The notes under the pieces: generated by a model
Seen by the model: the letters and a program-made list of their open reading frames with translations, nothing else
Told to the model about the DNA's origin: nothing
Database searches by the model: none
In this document: positions 1 through 7,028 of the stretch, piece by piece
How the letters are laid out: every line of letters starts with the position of its first letter
Numbering within the stretch: position 1 is the first letter of the stretch
Program-made: the position numbers and the translations under genes
Origin: an uncultured Sulfolobales archaeon
GTDB taxonomy: Archaea; Thermoproteota; Thermoprotei_A; Sulfolobales; NBVN01
Assembly (NCBI GenBank): GCA_938073905.1
Contig: CALJEN010000003.1
Location: forward strand, 29,930 to 93,929
DNA length: 64,000 nt
Direction of reading: 5' to 3'

Positions 1-3
1 AGG

Positions 4-504
4 ATGGTCGACGTGAGCGAGAAGGGGGACGCGGTCAGGACAGCGAAGGCCGAGGGGGTGATCAGGCTGTCACCCTCCACCGTGAAGCTCATCGCAGAGG
101 GGAGGGTCGAGAAGGGGGACGTGTTCACGGTATCCAAGGTGGCCGCGATCTCGGCCGTCAAGAGGACGCCGGACATACTGCCCCTCTGCCACAACATCCC
201 GATAGCCCACGTGGACGTCTCGTTCGAGATCGTGGGAGAGGACAGGATAAGGGTCGTGACGGAGGTCAAGACCGTGGCCAAGACGGGAGTCGAGATGGAG
301 GCCCTGGTCGGGGCATCGGTCGCCCTGCTCACAATATGGGACATGGTGAAGAAGTACGAGAAGGACGAGGCTGGGCAATACCCGTATGCCAGGATCGAGT
401 ACGTGAGGGTTGTCGAGAAGGTCAAGGAGGAGCAGGGGGCGGTGGCCGAGGTCCAGAGCCCCGCATCCTTGGCCGCTAGACGACCCGGCTACCGGACTGA
501 TTAG
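4..504 (+). CDS. moaC: MoaC, cyclic pyranopterin monophosphate synthase (5' end probably outside window)
   Basis: MoaC follows the radical SAM protein MoaA in molybdenum cofactor synthesis and converts cyclised dihydro-GTP to cyclic pyranopterin monophosphate in the cytoplasm. The family blocks are intact: LPLCHNIPI (residues 59-67), KTGVEMEAL (93-101) and DMVKKYEKD (113-121). The frame is open to the left edge and the codon before this ATG is AGG; relatives usually carry a short arm ending in RMVD, so the true start may lie outside. The last 25 or so residues after the conserved YARI are a variable tail. moeA at 44482 and a Moco-domain protein at 20514 belong to the same pathway. Confidence 0.93.
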   Translation: MVDVSEKGDAVRTAKAEGVIRLSPSTVKLIAEGRVEKGDVFTVSKVAAISAVKRTPDILPLCHNIPIAHVDVSFEIVGEDRIRVVTEVKTVAKTGVEMEALVGASVALLTIWDMVKKYEKDEAGQYPYARIEYVRVVEKVKEEQGAVAEVQSPASLAARRPGYRTD

Positions 505-861
505 ACTGCCACGGTTTATAAGTTTAGCCATCATCGCAACGGCCCTGGGCACGGCCACACGAACTCGCCGATGACTAGCGCCAGTCTAGTGTCTTCCTCG
601 ACGATCGACCACGCAGGAGGCGCGCGGAAGAGCATGGGAATTTTCTAGTGTTGCCCAAGCGTGGGTCTAGGGTCCTGAGAAGGGTTCTGAGCTAGGCACC
701 GGTACCTAGCCTCCTGGGTCCACAGCTCCCGGCTCCCGCTCTCTATAGATGCTAGCCAACGCGCGCCGATGTCTGTGGCTTGATGACGAGCATGAAAAGA
801 GGAGGTCTCTGTCGACGGATTTAAATTACCGCGAGCCGCATGAGCTCCTAGAGGCTCGAGT
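505..861. other. 357-base gap without a supported gene; holds a repeat and a promoter
   Basis: No reading frame here looks like a protein. A TATA-like stretch (TTTATAAG, about 514-521) has no gene behind it on the + strand and could serve an unannotated small RNA. The middle (681-773) is a diverged repeat also found near 62.3 kb. A second TATA-like stretch, ATTTAAATTA at 820-829, is correctly placed for the TTG start at 862. Confidence 0.5.
681..773 (+). repeat. interspersed repeat family A, copy 1
   Basis: Two blocks match the copy at 62222-62358 in the same order and orientation. Block one (681-712) shares AGGGTTCTG, GCACCG and CCTAGCC; block two (about 736-773) shares CGCTCT, ATAGATG and CGCCGATGT. 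The other copy has about 60 extra bases between the blocks. The partner copy lies just upstream of the IS607-type transposase, so this may be a relic of a related element's left end; that link is inference. Confidence 0.6.
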
Positions 862-1458
862 TTGAGGCTCTGGTCTATACATCCGAAGTACCTGGACGCG
901 AGGGGGCTGGTGGCGCTCTGGCGAGAATCCCTCTTGGCTAGGGAGGTGTTGGAGGGGAGGACGGTAGGCTATAGGAACCACCCCCAGCTGGAGAGATTTA
1001 GGAGAACCCCTTCTCCCGTAGACGCGATAAACCAGTACCTAGAGGCGGTGTTTCTCGAGGGGGAGAGGAGGGGCTACAAATTCGACAGAGACAAGCTGAG
1101 GCCCTACTCCACCGTAGTCCGGATCCCGGTCACGAGAGGGCAGCTGGAGTACGAGACGAGGCACCTGCTCGCGAAGCTGGCAGAGAGGGATCCCGAGAGA
1201 TACGGGGCGCTGAAGGATAGGAGAGTCCTCGAGCCGCACCCTATCTTCTTCGTCGTCGAGGGCGACGTGGAGCCCTGGGAGAGAAGAGCCGAGGCGAGCC
1301 AGGACACCTCGCACTCGTTCGCGATGACACGCGAAAAGAGGGCGCCCCAACCGCGATCACGTGATGAAGGCACGCGCCCGGGAGAACTGGAACGGCAATC
1401 AAGCGGAGCGGTCTCGGAGCGCGAGAGCCAGGCTAGTACAGGGTCTCGAGGAGCCTGA
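862..1458 (+). CDS. pyrimidine dimer DNA glycosylase (DenV-like)
   Basis: The first 140 residues match the pyrimidine-dimer glycosylase family (T4 endonuclease V-like): the N-terminal MRLWSIHPKYLDARGL, the central GYRNHPQLERF and the later LEPHPIFFVVEGDVEPWE. The family removes UV-induced dimers in base-excision repair, using the amino group of the residue after the initiator. TTG start, preceded by a TATA-like box at 820-829. The C-terminal 50 residues are Arg/Glu/Ser-rich with no family counterpart and overlap the convergent regulator gene by 26 bases, so the natural product may be shorter in function than in length. Confidence 0.85.
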   Translation: MRLWSIHPKYLDARGLVALWRESLLAREVLEGRTVGYRNHPQLERFRRTPSPVDAINQYLEAVFLEGERRGYKFDRDKLRPYSTVVRIPVTRGQLEYETRHLLAKLAERDPERYGALKDRRVLEPHPIFFVVEGDVEPWERRAEASQDTSHSFAMTREKRAPQPRSRDEGTRPGELERQSSGAVSERESQASTGSRGA

Positions 1459-1918
1459 CCAGCCTCTCCGAAGTCCTCACGCTCCTCGTCTGGAAGATGT
1501 ACCTAACGCGGAGGTCCACTACGTCCTCGTGCGACGCCATCCTCTCGATGGCTTTGACCAGGCTGACGTCGTCCGGGGACACGACCCTGGCCATCAGCGG
1601 GAACTCCCCGCTGACCTCGTAGAGCTCCACGACCTCCGCGTGCTCGAGCAGAGCCCGCGCCAGCCTGTCTATGGCCTGGGGCCTAGGCTTGACCTCGACC
1701 AGGGCCTGCGCCGCCATGCCGAGCTTGGCCAGGTCGACCTCCGCGGTGAACCCCCTCAGGACACCGCTCGAGACGAGCCTCTTCACTCTGGTGTACACGG
1801 TCGAGACCCCGAGGTTCAGCCTCGACGCGATGCTGCGCAGAGACCTCCTGGAGTCCCTCATCAGCTCCACCAGTATCAGCCTGTCGACGTAGTCGGGCCT
1901 CCTGGACACCCGCATCAC
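1433..1918 (-). CDS. Lrp/AsnC family transcriptional regulator
   Basis: A small DNA-binding regulator of the leucine-responsive protein family. Residues 8-60 form the winged helix-turn-helix (VDRLILVELMRDSRRSLRSI, then STVYTRVKRL); residues 70-150 form the ligand-binding RAM domain (AALVEVKP, VSGEFPLMARV). Length 161 is normal. These proteins form dimers to octamers and often sense amino acids; the ligand cannot be told from sequence. It is transcribed away from the HTH gene at 2007 and its start lies 55 bases from the TATA box used by that gene. Confidence 0.88.
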   Translation of the reverse strand: MMRVSRRPDYVDRLILVELMRDSRRSLRSIASRLNLGVSTVYTRVKRLVSSGVLRGFTAEVDLAKLGMAAQALVEVKPRPQAIDRLARALLEHAEVVELYEVSGEFPLMARVVSPDDVSLVKAIERMASHEDVVDLRVRYIFQTRSVRTSERLVRLLETLY

Positions 1919-1973
1919 CCGTGCGTGCAGCCCGGGCGGCTCTTTAAGCTAGCGCGGAGGGAGTCCCGCTTTC

Positions 1974-1985
1974 TCGCTTATATTT
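1974..1985 (+). promoter_or_regulatory. TATA box for the HTH gene at 2007
   Basis: CGCTTATATTTA ends about 22 bases before the GTG at 2007, the spacing expected for a leaderless archaeal transcript. Confidence 0.55.
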
Positions 1986-2006
1986 ATCGTTAACCCTGTT
2001 AAGCCG

Positions 2007-2345
2007 GTGCCACCGGTGAGAAAGCCTCCCTGCGAGGTCAGGATGAGGTACGTCCTGCCAGCCCTGAGGATGGCCCTGGCGACGATCCTCGAGGGAGAGA
2101 TGGGGCTCAGCTCCTACCGGGTGGCCAAGATCCTCGGGATCACTCCGGCAGCCCTCAGCAACTACAAGTACTCCCGCAGGTCGGACAGGAGGATGTACGA
2201 CATGATTATGAAGGACGAGAGCTACGTGGCCCTGCTGAGGACGTGGGCAAAGAGGCTGGTCGAGGGTGAGGCGGATCCGGGCAGCGCCATCTGCACGCTC
2301 TGCCAGCGCGCGCCCGTAGACATCGAGCACCTCCCCGCAGGCTAG
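2007..2345 (+). CDS. small HTH regulator, COG2522-like
   Basis: 112 residues. The conserved part starts at about residue 9 (CEVRMRYVLPALRMALA), followed by a helix-turn-helix in which SSYRVAKILGITPAALSNY is the recognition unit. The C-terminus carries a CTLC pair, as in the archaeal predicted regulators grouped in COG2522. GTG start chosen because it sits 22 bases after a TATA box; GTG 2016 and ATG 2043 are alternatives. Its target is unknown. It stands alone between the Lrp gene and tRNA-Ser. Confidence 0.72.
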   Translation: MPPVRKPPCEVRMRYVLPALRMALATILEGEMGLSSYRVAKILGITPAALSNYKYSRRSDRRMYDMIMKDESYVALLRTWAKRLVEGEADPGSAICTLCQRAPVDIEHLPAG

Positions 2346-2450
2346 GTCAGCCGGACGGCTCCGGGCTTCTCCGCATCTTAGACCAGGGCTCGGCGCGCCG
2401 CGGGGTCGCCAACTTCGCGCGAGGGGGCTCGGAGCCTCGAGGAGTGGAAC

Positions 2451-2458
2451 GCTTATAT
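2451..2458 (+). promoter_or_regulatory. TATA box of tRNA-Ser
   Basis: GCTTATAT lies 25 to 32 bases before the first base of the tRNA, the standard archaeal distance. Confidence 0.6.
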
Positions 2459-2482
2459 CCCTTGCTGGCAAGGTTAGCGTCG

Positions 2483-2571
2483 GCCGGGGTCGCCTAGCCT
2501 GGCCAGGGCGCCGGCCTGCTAAGCCGGTGGGGGATAACCCCGCGCGGGTTCAAATCCCGCCCCCGGCGCCA
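2483..2571 (+). tRNA. tRNA-Ser (anticodon GCT)
   Basis: Acceptor stem GCCGGGG (2483-2489) pairs with CCCCGGC (2561-2567). The anticodon loop reads CTGCTAA with anticodon GCT, there is a long class II variable arm, and the T arm has GGTTCAAATCC. Discriminator G and an encoded CCA (2569-2571). No intron is seen. Confidence 0.95.
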
Positions 2572-2984
2572 CTCGGCTGTCCTCCCCGGAGTCGCATCGG
2601 TACCGCACACCCCTCCGGGCACCTGCGCGAGCCCGGCCATCTCGACTCCCCGATCTTCTCTGTGCTGCCTAACGCCTAGTCCGCTCTCTACCACGGAGGC
2701 TTTTCCAGCCCGGCTCAGCACCACCTCTGTGGCCGTCCGCTCGCCTCCGCCGCACCGTACCGCGCCGAGCGGTAGTCGTGTGGAGGGTGTTACCACCAAG
2801 GTCAGCTCCCAGAAGCGGCAGACACTACCCGAGGTTGCGGATGTCTCCGCCGCGCGCAGATGGAGGACCGCCCAGAGATCCACTATCGGTGCCCGGAAAG
2901 CGCTGCTGACTGCTGTCCCGAGATGGGCTAGGGAGCGCTTGCGAAGAGGTCGCCGAGCGGTTCCGGGGAGACGGGGCCTCTGGT
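2572..2984. other. 413-base GC-rich gap, no gene recognised
   Basis: Open frames cross this stretch but none has family-like composition. I looked for RNase P RNA and SRP RNA core motifs and found none. It separates tRNA-Ser from the tRNA-Leu fragment that bounds the integrated segment. Confidence 0.4.
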
Positions 2985-3023
2985 GCGGGGGGTTGGGATT
3001 CGAACCCGCGCAGGCCTACGCCA
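2985..3023 (-). repeat. tRNA-Leu 3'-end fragment (att-like site)
   Basis: On the minus strand this reproduces the variable arm, T arm and 3' acceptor strand of the tRNA-Leu gene at 4957-5041. The match spans about 38 bases with one inserted T in the T-stem and one A-to-G change, and stops abruptly at the anticodon-stem side. No 5' half follows, so it is not a working tRNA. This is the footprint left when an element integrates into the 3' half of a tRNA gene. Confidence 0.8.
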
Positions 3024-3662
3024 GACGAACCTTTCGCGTGCGGCGAGTAGCCCGGAATTTCAATTATAGCCGCAGGAGGCAGCGCATCGGTTCCTATAGC
3101 TGGCATCACCGCATTTTTATTCGACTTCCAAGACAAATCGATTTTGTCGCCATAGGAGTAATCAATTCGAATTCACGGCGGAGAGAAGGTGAAAGCCGTC
3201 TCGGCAGGTGCTGCGGCGACTTTGGATTCGTCCTCGTGGACACTCTCACATATACGACGCCGGTCGCCAGCGCATCGCCTCCCCACGAGCCCACAAGCGG
3301 GGAGAGGGCCCCATCCTTGAAAGCTCCTAAGTCAGCCTTGCTCACAAACCCCTCGACGCTCCGCCTGCCCTGGACACCGAACCCGGATATTAGGGCCTTT
3401 CTTTAGGCAGAGCCAGTTACAGCCGCACCCTGTATGAGGACAGCCTGCTTCAGGAAGTCCGCCAAGCTGGGGGCGTCGCGCGGGTACATCGCTGCATACG
3501 CAACCTAAGGGCAGCCTCGAACGTGTTCCACGTCACGGTCTCAGCCATCGGGTTTGGAGCACCTCCGATGACCCAGCCACTCCCAACAGCGTGCCTCAGA
3601 CTTGAAACCCTCCCCACGCTCATGCCGTCGCCTGAGAGTGATTGCCTCGTCAATCTTAGCAA

Positions 3663-4679
3663 TCAATTCAAAGGCAGGAGGTATGAGACGAGGAGGGATA
3701 ACAACAGGGTGAGTGCGAAGTACGAGCAGGAAACCGCCAAGACCTCCTTGCGAGTCTCCGGCATCTCCTTACCCGTAACGATCTTAGCAGGATATCTCAC
3801 CATCCTCGAGAGCTTGTTAGGCATCGGTAAGATGAAGGGCGTCTTCCTCATGTAGCTTGAGTACTCGTCGCTCACGGACTTTCTGAGGCCTATCTCCTCA
3901 AGCAACGCCGCGTTCAGCACGGCTACGGAAGCTATGAGCCAAGGCAGTCCGGGTGCCGGAGGAGCGTATCCCCTAGCTCCCTCGACTGCGCTAGCGAGGG
4001 AGAGGAGCCCGTAACTCCAGACGATGAACCCTAGGTACTGGGGGTGTCTCGATATGCTGTAGATCCCCCGGGTGCTCAGCCGCCTGTGCGATAACCTATC
4101 GTAGATCCACGTAGCCACGCCCAACGTAAAGACCGAAAGTCCGACAACCATGAAGGCGAAGCCTATGGGTGCGGTGAAATCGGGGTTGAGATCCGGGACT
4201 ACGAAGCCAGCTATCCATGCGAGTATCGAATTTATAGTCCATAGCGGCACGTGAGTTATTGCGCCTAGCCTCAGGATCAGCTCCGAATCTATTAAGGGAT
4301 ACCACAAGACTCTCAAGACCCCGACGCCCGCTAAGAAAAACATGGTGAAGGCGAAGTACCCGACTGTCGGCAGGTAGAGCAGCACGGAACCTAGCAGTGC
4401 TAAGCCGGTTCTGCCGAGAGCTAGCCCCACAAGAATGGTTGATAGGACAAGTCCTAGACTCGCGTATCCAACTATCCTCAATCTCGACTCGAGCTCTTCG
4501 CATCTCGGGAATTCCGAGAGCAACACGCAATCAGGCACCAAGCCCAACATCCAGGAGTTGACGACTCTGATGAGCTCCATTGACGCGTGGACGACCGCTA
4601 GAGCAAACAGCACGGAAAAGCTTACTGAAAACACTAGACCAATCACACGCTTACTCACAGGTTCCCGCCAAAGTGTCAT
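3663..4679 (-). CDS. integral membrane methyltransferase, ICMT/PEMT family
   Basis: 338 residues with about seven hydrophobic helices. The C-terminal third carries the family signature: LSTRGIYSISRHPQYLGF (about 203-220), a helix, then EEIGLRKSVSDEYSSYMRKT, the SAM-binding fold shared by isoprenylcysteine carboxyl methyltransferases and phospholipid N-methyltransferases. A last hydrophobic helix ends the protein. Archaea lack prenylated CaaX proteins of the eukaryotic type, so the substrate is probably a lipid or small amphipathic molecule; that is inference. Codon use is clearly more AT-rich than in neighbouring genes and the gene lies inside the tRNA-Leu-bounded segment, so it was probably acquired. 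Confidence 0.78.
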   Translation of the reverse strand: MTLWREPVSKRVIGLVFSVSFSVLFALAVVHASMELIRVVNSWMLGLVPDCVLLSEFPRCEELESRLRIVGYASLGLVLSTILVGLALGRTGLALLGSVLLYLPTVGYFAFTMFFLAGVGVLRVLWYPLIDSELILRLGAITHVPLWTINSILAWIAGFVVPDLNPDFTAPIGFAFMVVGLSVFTLGVATWIYDRLSHRRLSTRGIYSISRHPQYLGFIVWSYGLLSLASAVEGARGYAPPAPGLPWLIASVAVLNAALLEEIGLRKSVSDEYSSYMRKTPFILPMPNKLSRMVRYPAKIVTGKEMPETRKEVLAVSCSYFALTLLLSLLVSYLLPLN

Positions 4680-4956
4680 GTAGGCATAGGATAATAAGTG
4701 CCATTAATACGTATCGATAGTCCAGGCGTTAACCTCAACAAGATCTTCCAAAGGTATAGCTTGAACTGTTTTGAGGTTTGATGAGGGTCGTCAATGTGGT
4801 TGGCAGATGGGGCTCCGCCTTAGAGAGCTCTTGCGCTGAAGCTCGCCGCTACCTGCGACCCGAGGAGAGGGTCTGAAGGCTCTCGACGAGGCAGCCAGCA
4901 GAGCTAGGTCTATGGCCTCGTTAAGGAGTGGGCCTAGCTCGAGTTTAGTAAATTAG

Positions 4957-5041
4957 TGCGGGGGGTGGGATTCGAACCCACGCAGGCCTACGCCATCGGG
5001 GCCTCAGCCCGACCCCTTCGACCTAGCTCGGGCACCCCCGC
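4957..5041 (-). tRNA. tRNA-Leu (anticodon GAG)
   Basis: Read on the minus strand: acceptor GCGGGGG pairs with CCCCCGC (4958-4964), the anticodon loop is CTGAGGC giving GAG, there is a long variable arm, and the T stem is GTGGG/CCCAC around TTCGAAT. Discriminator A; CCA is not encoded. Its 3' half is duplicated at 2985-3023. The cognate synthetase gene is at 29882. Confidence 0.94.
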
Positions 5042-5151
5042 ACCAGTAGTACTAGCTCGGCTCTGGGCTATTAAACTTGTCTTGCTCGAAGGTCGCGTAG
5101 GGGTCGAGCAAGCAAAAATCTTCCTATACCCTCGATAATCTCGGCTCGAGA

Positions 5152-6042
5152 ATGAGCGAGTGGAGTAGTAGGGTCGAGAGGTCTTTGAGGCTGGATCCCG
5201 ACAAGGACCTAGTGCTGGAGCTGATCAAGAGGGCTACCGAGGGCAGGAGGCACTTAGTCGTCAGCTCCGTCGGACAGTTCGGCAGTGCCGGCAGGTATCT
5301 AGCGCACCTGGTGAACTCCCTGACTGGCTCGAGCGCCTTCTACGTGGAGCCGCACGAGCTCATGTACTACGTGGCACCGTACGACGAGAGCCGGGAGGTC
5401 GACGTGCTGCTGGTCTCTACCCCAGGGGGGACCAGCGACCTCTACATGCTCCTCGACCAGCTCACCCTCACCGGACACAGGGTCTCCCTGGTGTCCGAGC
5501 CCCTTCCGGAGGTCTTCAAGCGCAGGTTCGGCGGGGTCGACGCGGTGGAGGTCTCCTGGAACGGGATGGGTCTGCTCAGGCTCCTCGCGCTGCTGGCCTA
5601 CTCCGTGTCCAGCATCGGCAGGGCTGAGCTGCGAGCGAGAGCTCGGAGGATAAGGGAGGAGTGCCTCTCCCTGGTCGAGGTCGCCGACGAGCTCGTTGAG
5701 AGGTACGGCGAGGAGCTGGAGGTAATCAGGGAGGCGCTCTCGGAGCCCTACGTGGTCACCTACACGCCAACCCTGGAGCCGGCAGCGGAGCTCGTGGCGC
5801 TGGGTCTCAGCAAGGGCCTGGCCGTGGTGGCCGGGCTCCAGAGAGCTTATCTCTACGTGGGAAGACTGTTCAGCAAGGTGCTCGCGTTCACTACGGACGT
5901 CGAGGCTCACGTGCTGAGGTACTACCTCAACAGGGTGGTCGAGAGGGGCGGTAGGGTTGGTGAGGTGAGGCTCAGGACGGACCCGCTGACGGCCCCCCTC
6001 TACGCGCTACTCCTGGTGTACTACGCTGCGGAGGTGGGGTAG
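5152..6042 (+). CDS. SIS-domain-like protein, possible sugar-phosphate isomerase relative
   Basis: 296 residues. Two segments resemble the halves of a double SIS (phosphosugar-binding) protein: residues 34-125 contain VVSSVGQFGSAGRYLAHLV and LLVSTPGGTSDLYMLL, which line up with the phosphate-binding loops of SIS domains; residues 200-290 contain LVALGLSKGLAVVAG and end in a helix. This is pattern recognition only. The next gene, an SDR protein, starts one base after the stop, so the two are co-translated and may act on one substrate. ATG 41 bases after a TATA-like region near 5110. Confidence 0.5.
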   Translation: MSEWSSRVERSLRLDPDKDLVLELIKRATEGRRHLVVSSVGQFGSAGRYLAHLVNSLTGSSAFYVEPHELMYYVAPYDESREVDVLLVSTPGGTSDLYMLLDQLTLTGHRVSLVSEPLPEVFKRRFGGVDAVEVSWNGMGLLRLLALLAYSVSSIGRAELRARARRIREECLSLVEVADELVERYGEELEVIREALSEPYVVTYTPTLEPAAELVALGLSKGLAVVAGLQRAYLYVGRLFSKVLAFTTDVEAHVLRYYLNRVVERGGRVGEVRLRTDPLTAPLYALLLVYYAAEVG

Positions 6043-6043
6043 G

Positions 6044-6751
6044 GTGAGGCTGGCCCTCCTCACGGGCTCGACCGGAGTCCTGGGCAGGAGGCTGGTCCCG
6101 CACCTGGCGCGGAGCTACAGGCTGATACTCCACTACCGGAGGTCGGAGGACGTCCTCAGCTCTCTCCTCGAAGACCCCCTAGTCAGGGAGTCTCTGGCTG
6201 GAGTGGTGAGGTGGGACTTCGGCGGGGGGAACCTCGAGGGCTTCGTCGAAGAGGTGCTCAGGATCGGTATCCCGGACCTGGTGATACTCTCCGCGTCGTG
6301 CTACGACTCTACTCCGGCGAGGGGGGTCAGCGAGGAGCTCTTCGAGTACCTGGCGAGGGTGAACCTGGTAGCTCCCTCCTACATAGCTCTCAGGCTCGGC
6401 ACGGTGATGGAGAGGGGACTGGTGGTGTTCCTCACGGACATGATAGCTACGTCCGGCCACGAGGTCTACGTCGGGATAAAGCCCTCCCTGCCGTACGTAG
6501 CCTCTAGAGGGGGCCTCCAGCACGTGGTTAGGTACCTGGCGAAGGAGCTAGCACCCAGGGTGAGGGTCGTCGGGATCGCGGTGGGCTGGGTGGACAACCC
6601 GAGAGCGAGCAGGAGGCTGAGGGAGGCGGCTCTGAGATCCATTCCCACCGGAGCGTTCGTGGAACCGGAGGAGGTCTACAGGCTCATAGAGCTAGCCGCA
6701 AGCACCCCTAGTCTCAACGGGGTTTTCCTGACGATGAGCGGGGGGATCTGA
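6044..6751 (+). CDS. short-chain dehydrogenase/reductase family protein
   Basis: 235 residues with a Rossmann start, TGSTGVLGRRL (residues 7-17), matching the TGxxxGxG nucleotide-binding loop, and LVILSASCYD in place of the NAG motif. The catalytic YxxxK appears as YVASR (about 149-153), so the lysine is replaced by arginine. It ends like a classical SDR (LNGVFLTMSGGI). The function of an SDR with this change is uncertain: it could be a reductase with altered kinetics or a binding protein. GTG start; coupled to the SIS-like gene. Confidence 0.72.
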   Translation: MRLALLTGSTGVLGRRLVPHLARSYRLILHYRRSEDVLSSLLEDPLVRESLAGVVRWDFGGGNLEGFVEEVLRIGIPDLVILSASCYDSTPARGVSEELFEYLARVNLVAPSYIALRLGTVMERGLVVFLTDMIATSGHEVYVGIKPSLPYVASRGGLQHVVRYLAKELAPRVRVVGIAVGWVDNPRASRRLREAALRSIPTGAFVEPEEVYRLIELAASTPSLNGVFLTMSGGI

Positions 6752-7028
6752 CGGGGTTCAGCCGCGGGTTCAGATATCACCGCGTCATCCCTTGTAAGAC
6801 TCATCACCTATCTGCGCGCTCCCGAGGAGTTCGTCGACCCTGCGCTTAAATCCTCAATACCGAGAGCCGTCGCCCGAACCTCTTCCCGAGCTCTCGGGTC
6901 ACGACGTCCCCACGTAATACTCGGAAACCGGCGCTCCGAGCTCCTTTGCGGGCTCACCGTCGCCAGAGCTCTGTCGCGAAGCTCAGCGCGTATAAGTTAC
7001 CTCGGAGGCTCTGTAGGGAGGGCTGAGC

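Larger units (their letters stand above)
2985..4995. mobile_element. remnant of an element integrated in tRNA-Leu
   Basis: The segment lies between the tRNA-Leu fragment (2985-3023) and the matching 3' half of the intact tRNA-Leu(GAG) (4957-4995), in direct orientation. Its interior is visibly lower in GC than either side, with AT-rich patches near 3055-3180 and 4670-4780. It holds one credible gene, a membrane methyltransferase, and about 600 bases of decayed sequence (3050-3660). No integrase or replication gene is present, so it is a deletion remnant or a small passenger; the att copies differ by two bases, which argues for age. Confidence 0.68.

Noticed and set aside
2572..2984. Candidate structural RNA in the GC-rich gap after tRNA-Ser
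   Set aside because: No RNase P RNA or SRP RNA core motifs could be found by eye.
3106..3345. Minus-strand frame with VVYVRVSTRT, like the start of a serine recombinase
   Set aside because: Only the first ten residues resemble a recombinase; the rest has no helix or active-site context. It could be a tiny relic, but chance is as likely.
2729..3406. 225-residue + strand open frame
   Set aside because: It reads through the tRNA-Leu fragment and has no protein-like pattern.
4774..4850. Possible C/D box sRNA (TGATGA ... CTGA)
   Set aside because: Only the outer boxes are present; no internal D'/C' pair and the spacing is longer than archaeal C/D sRNAs usually have.
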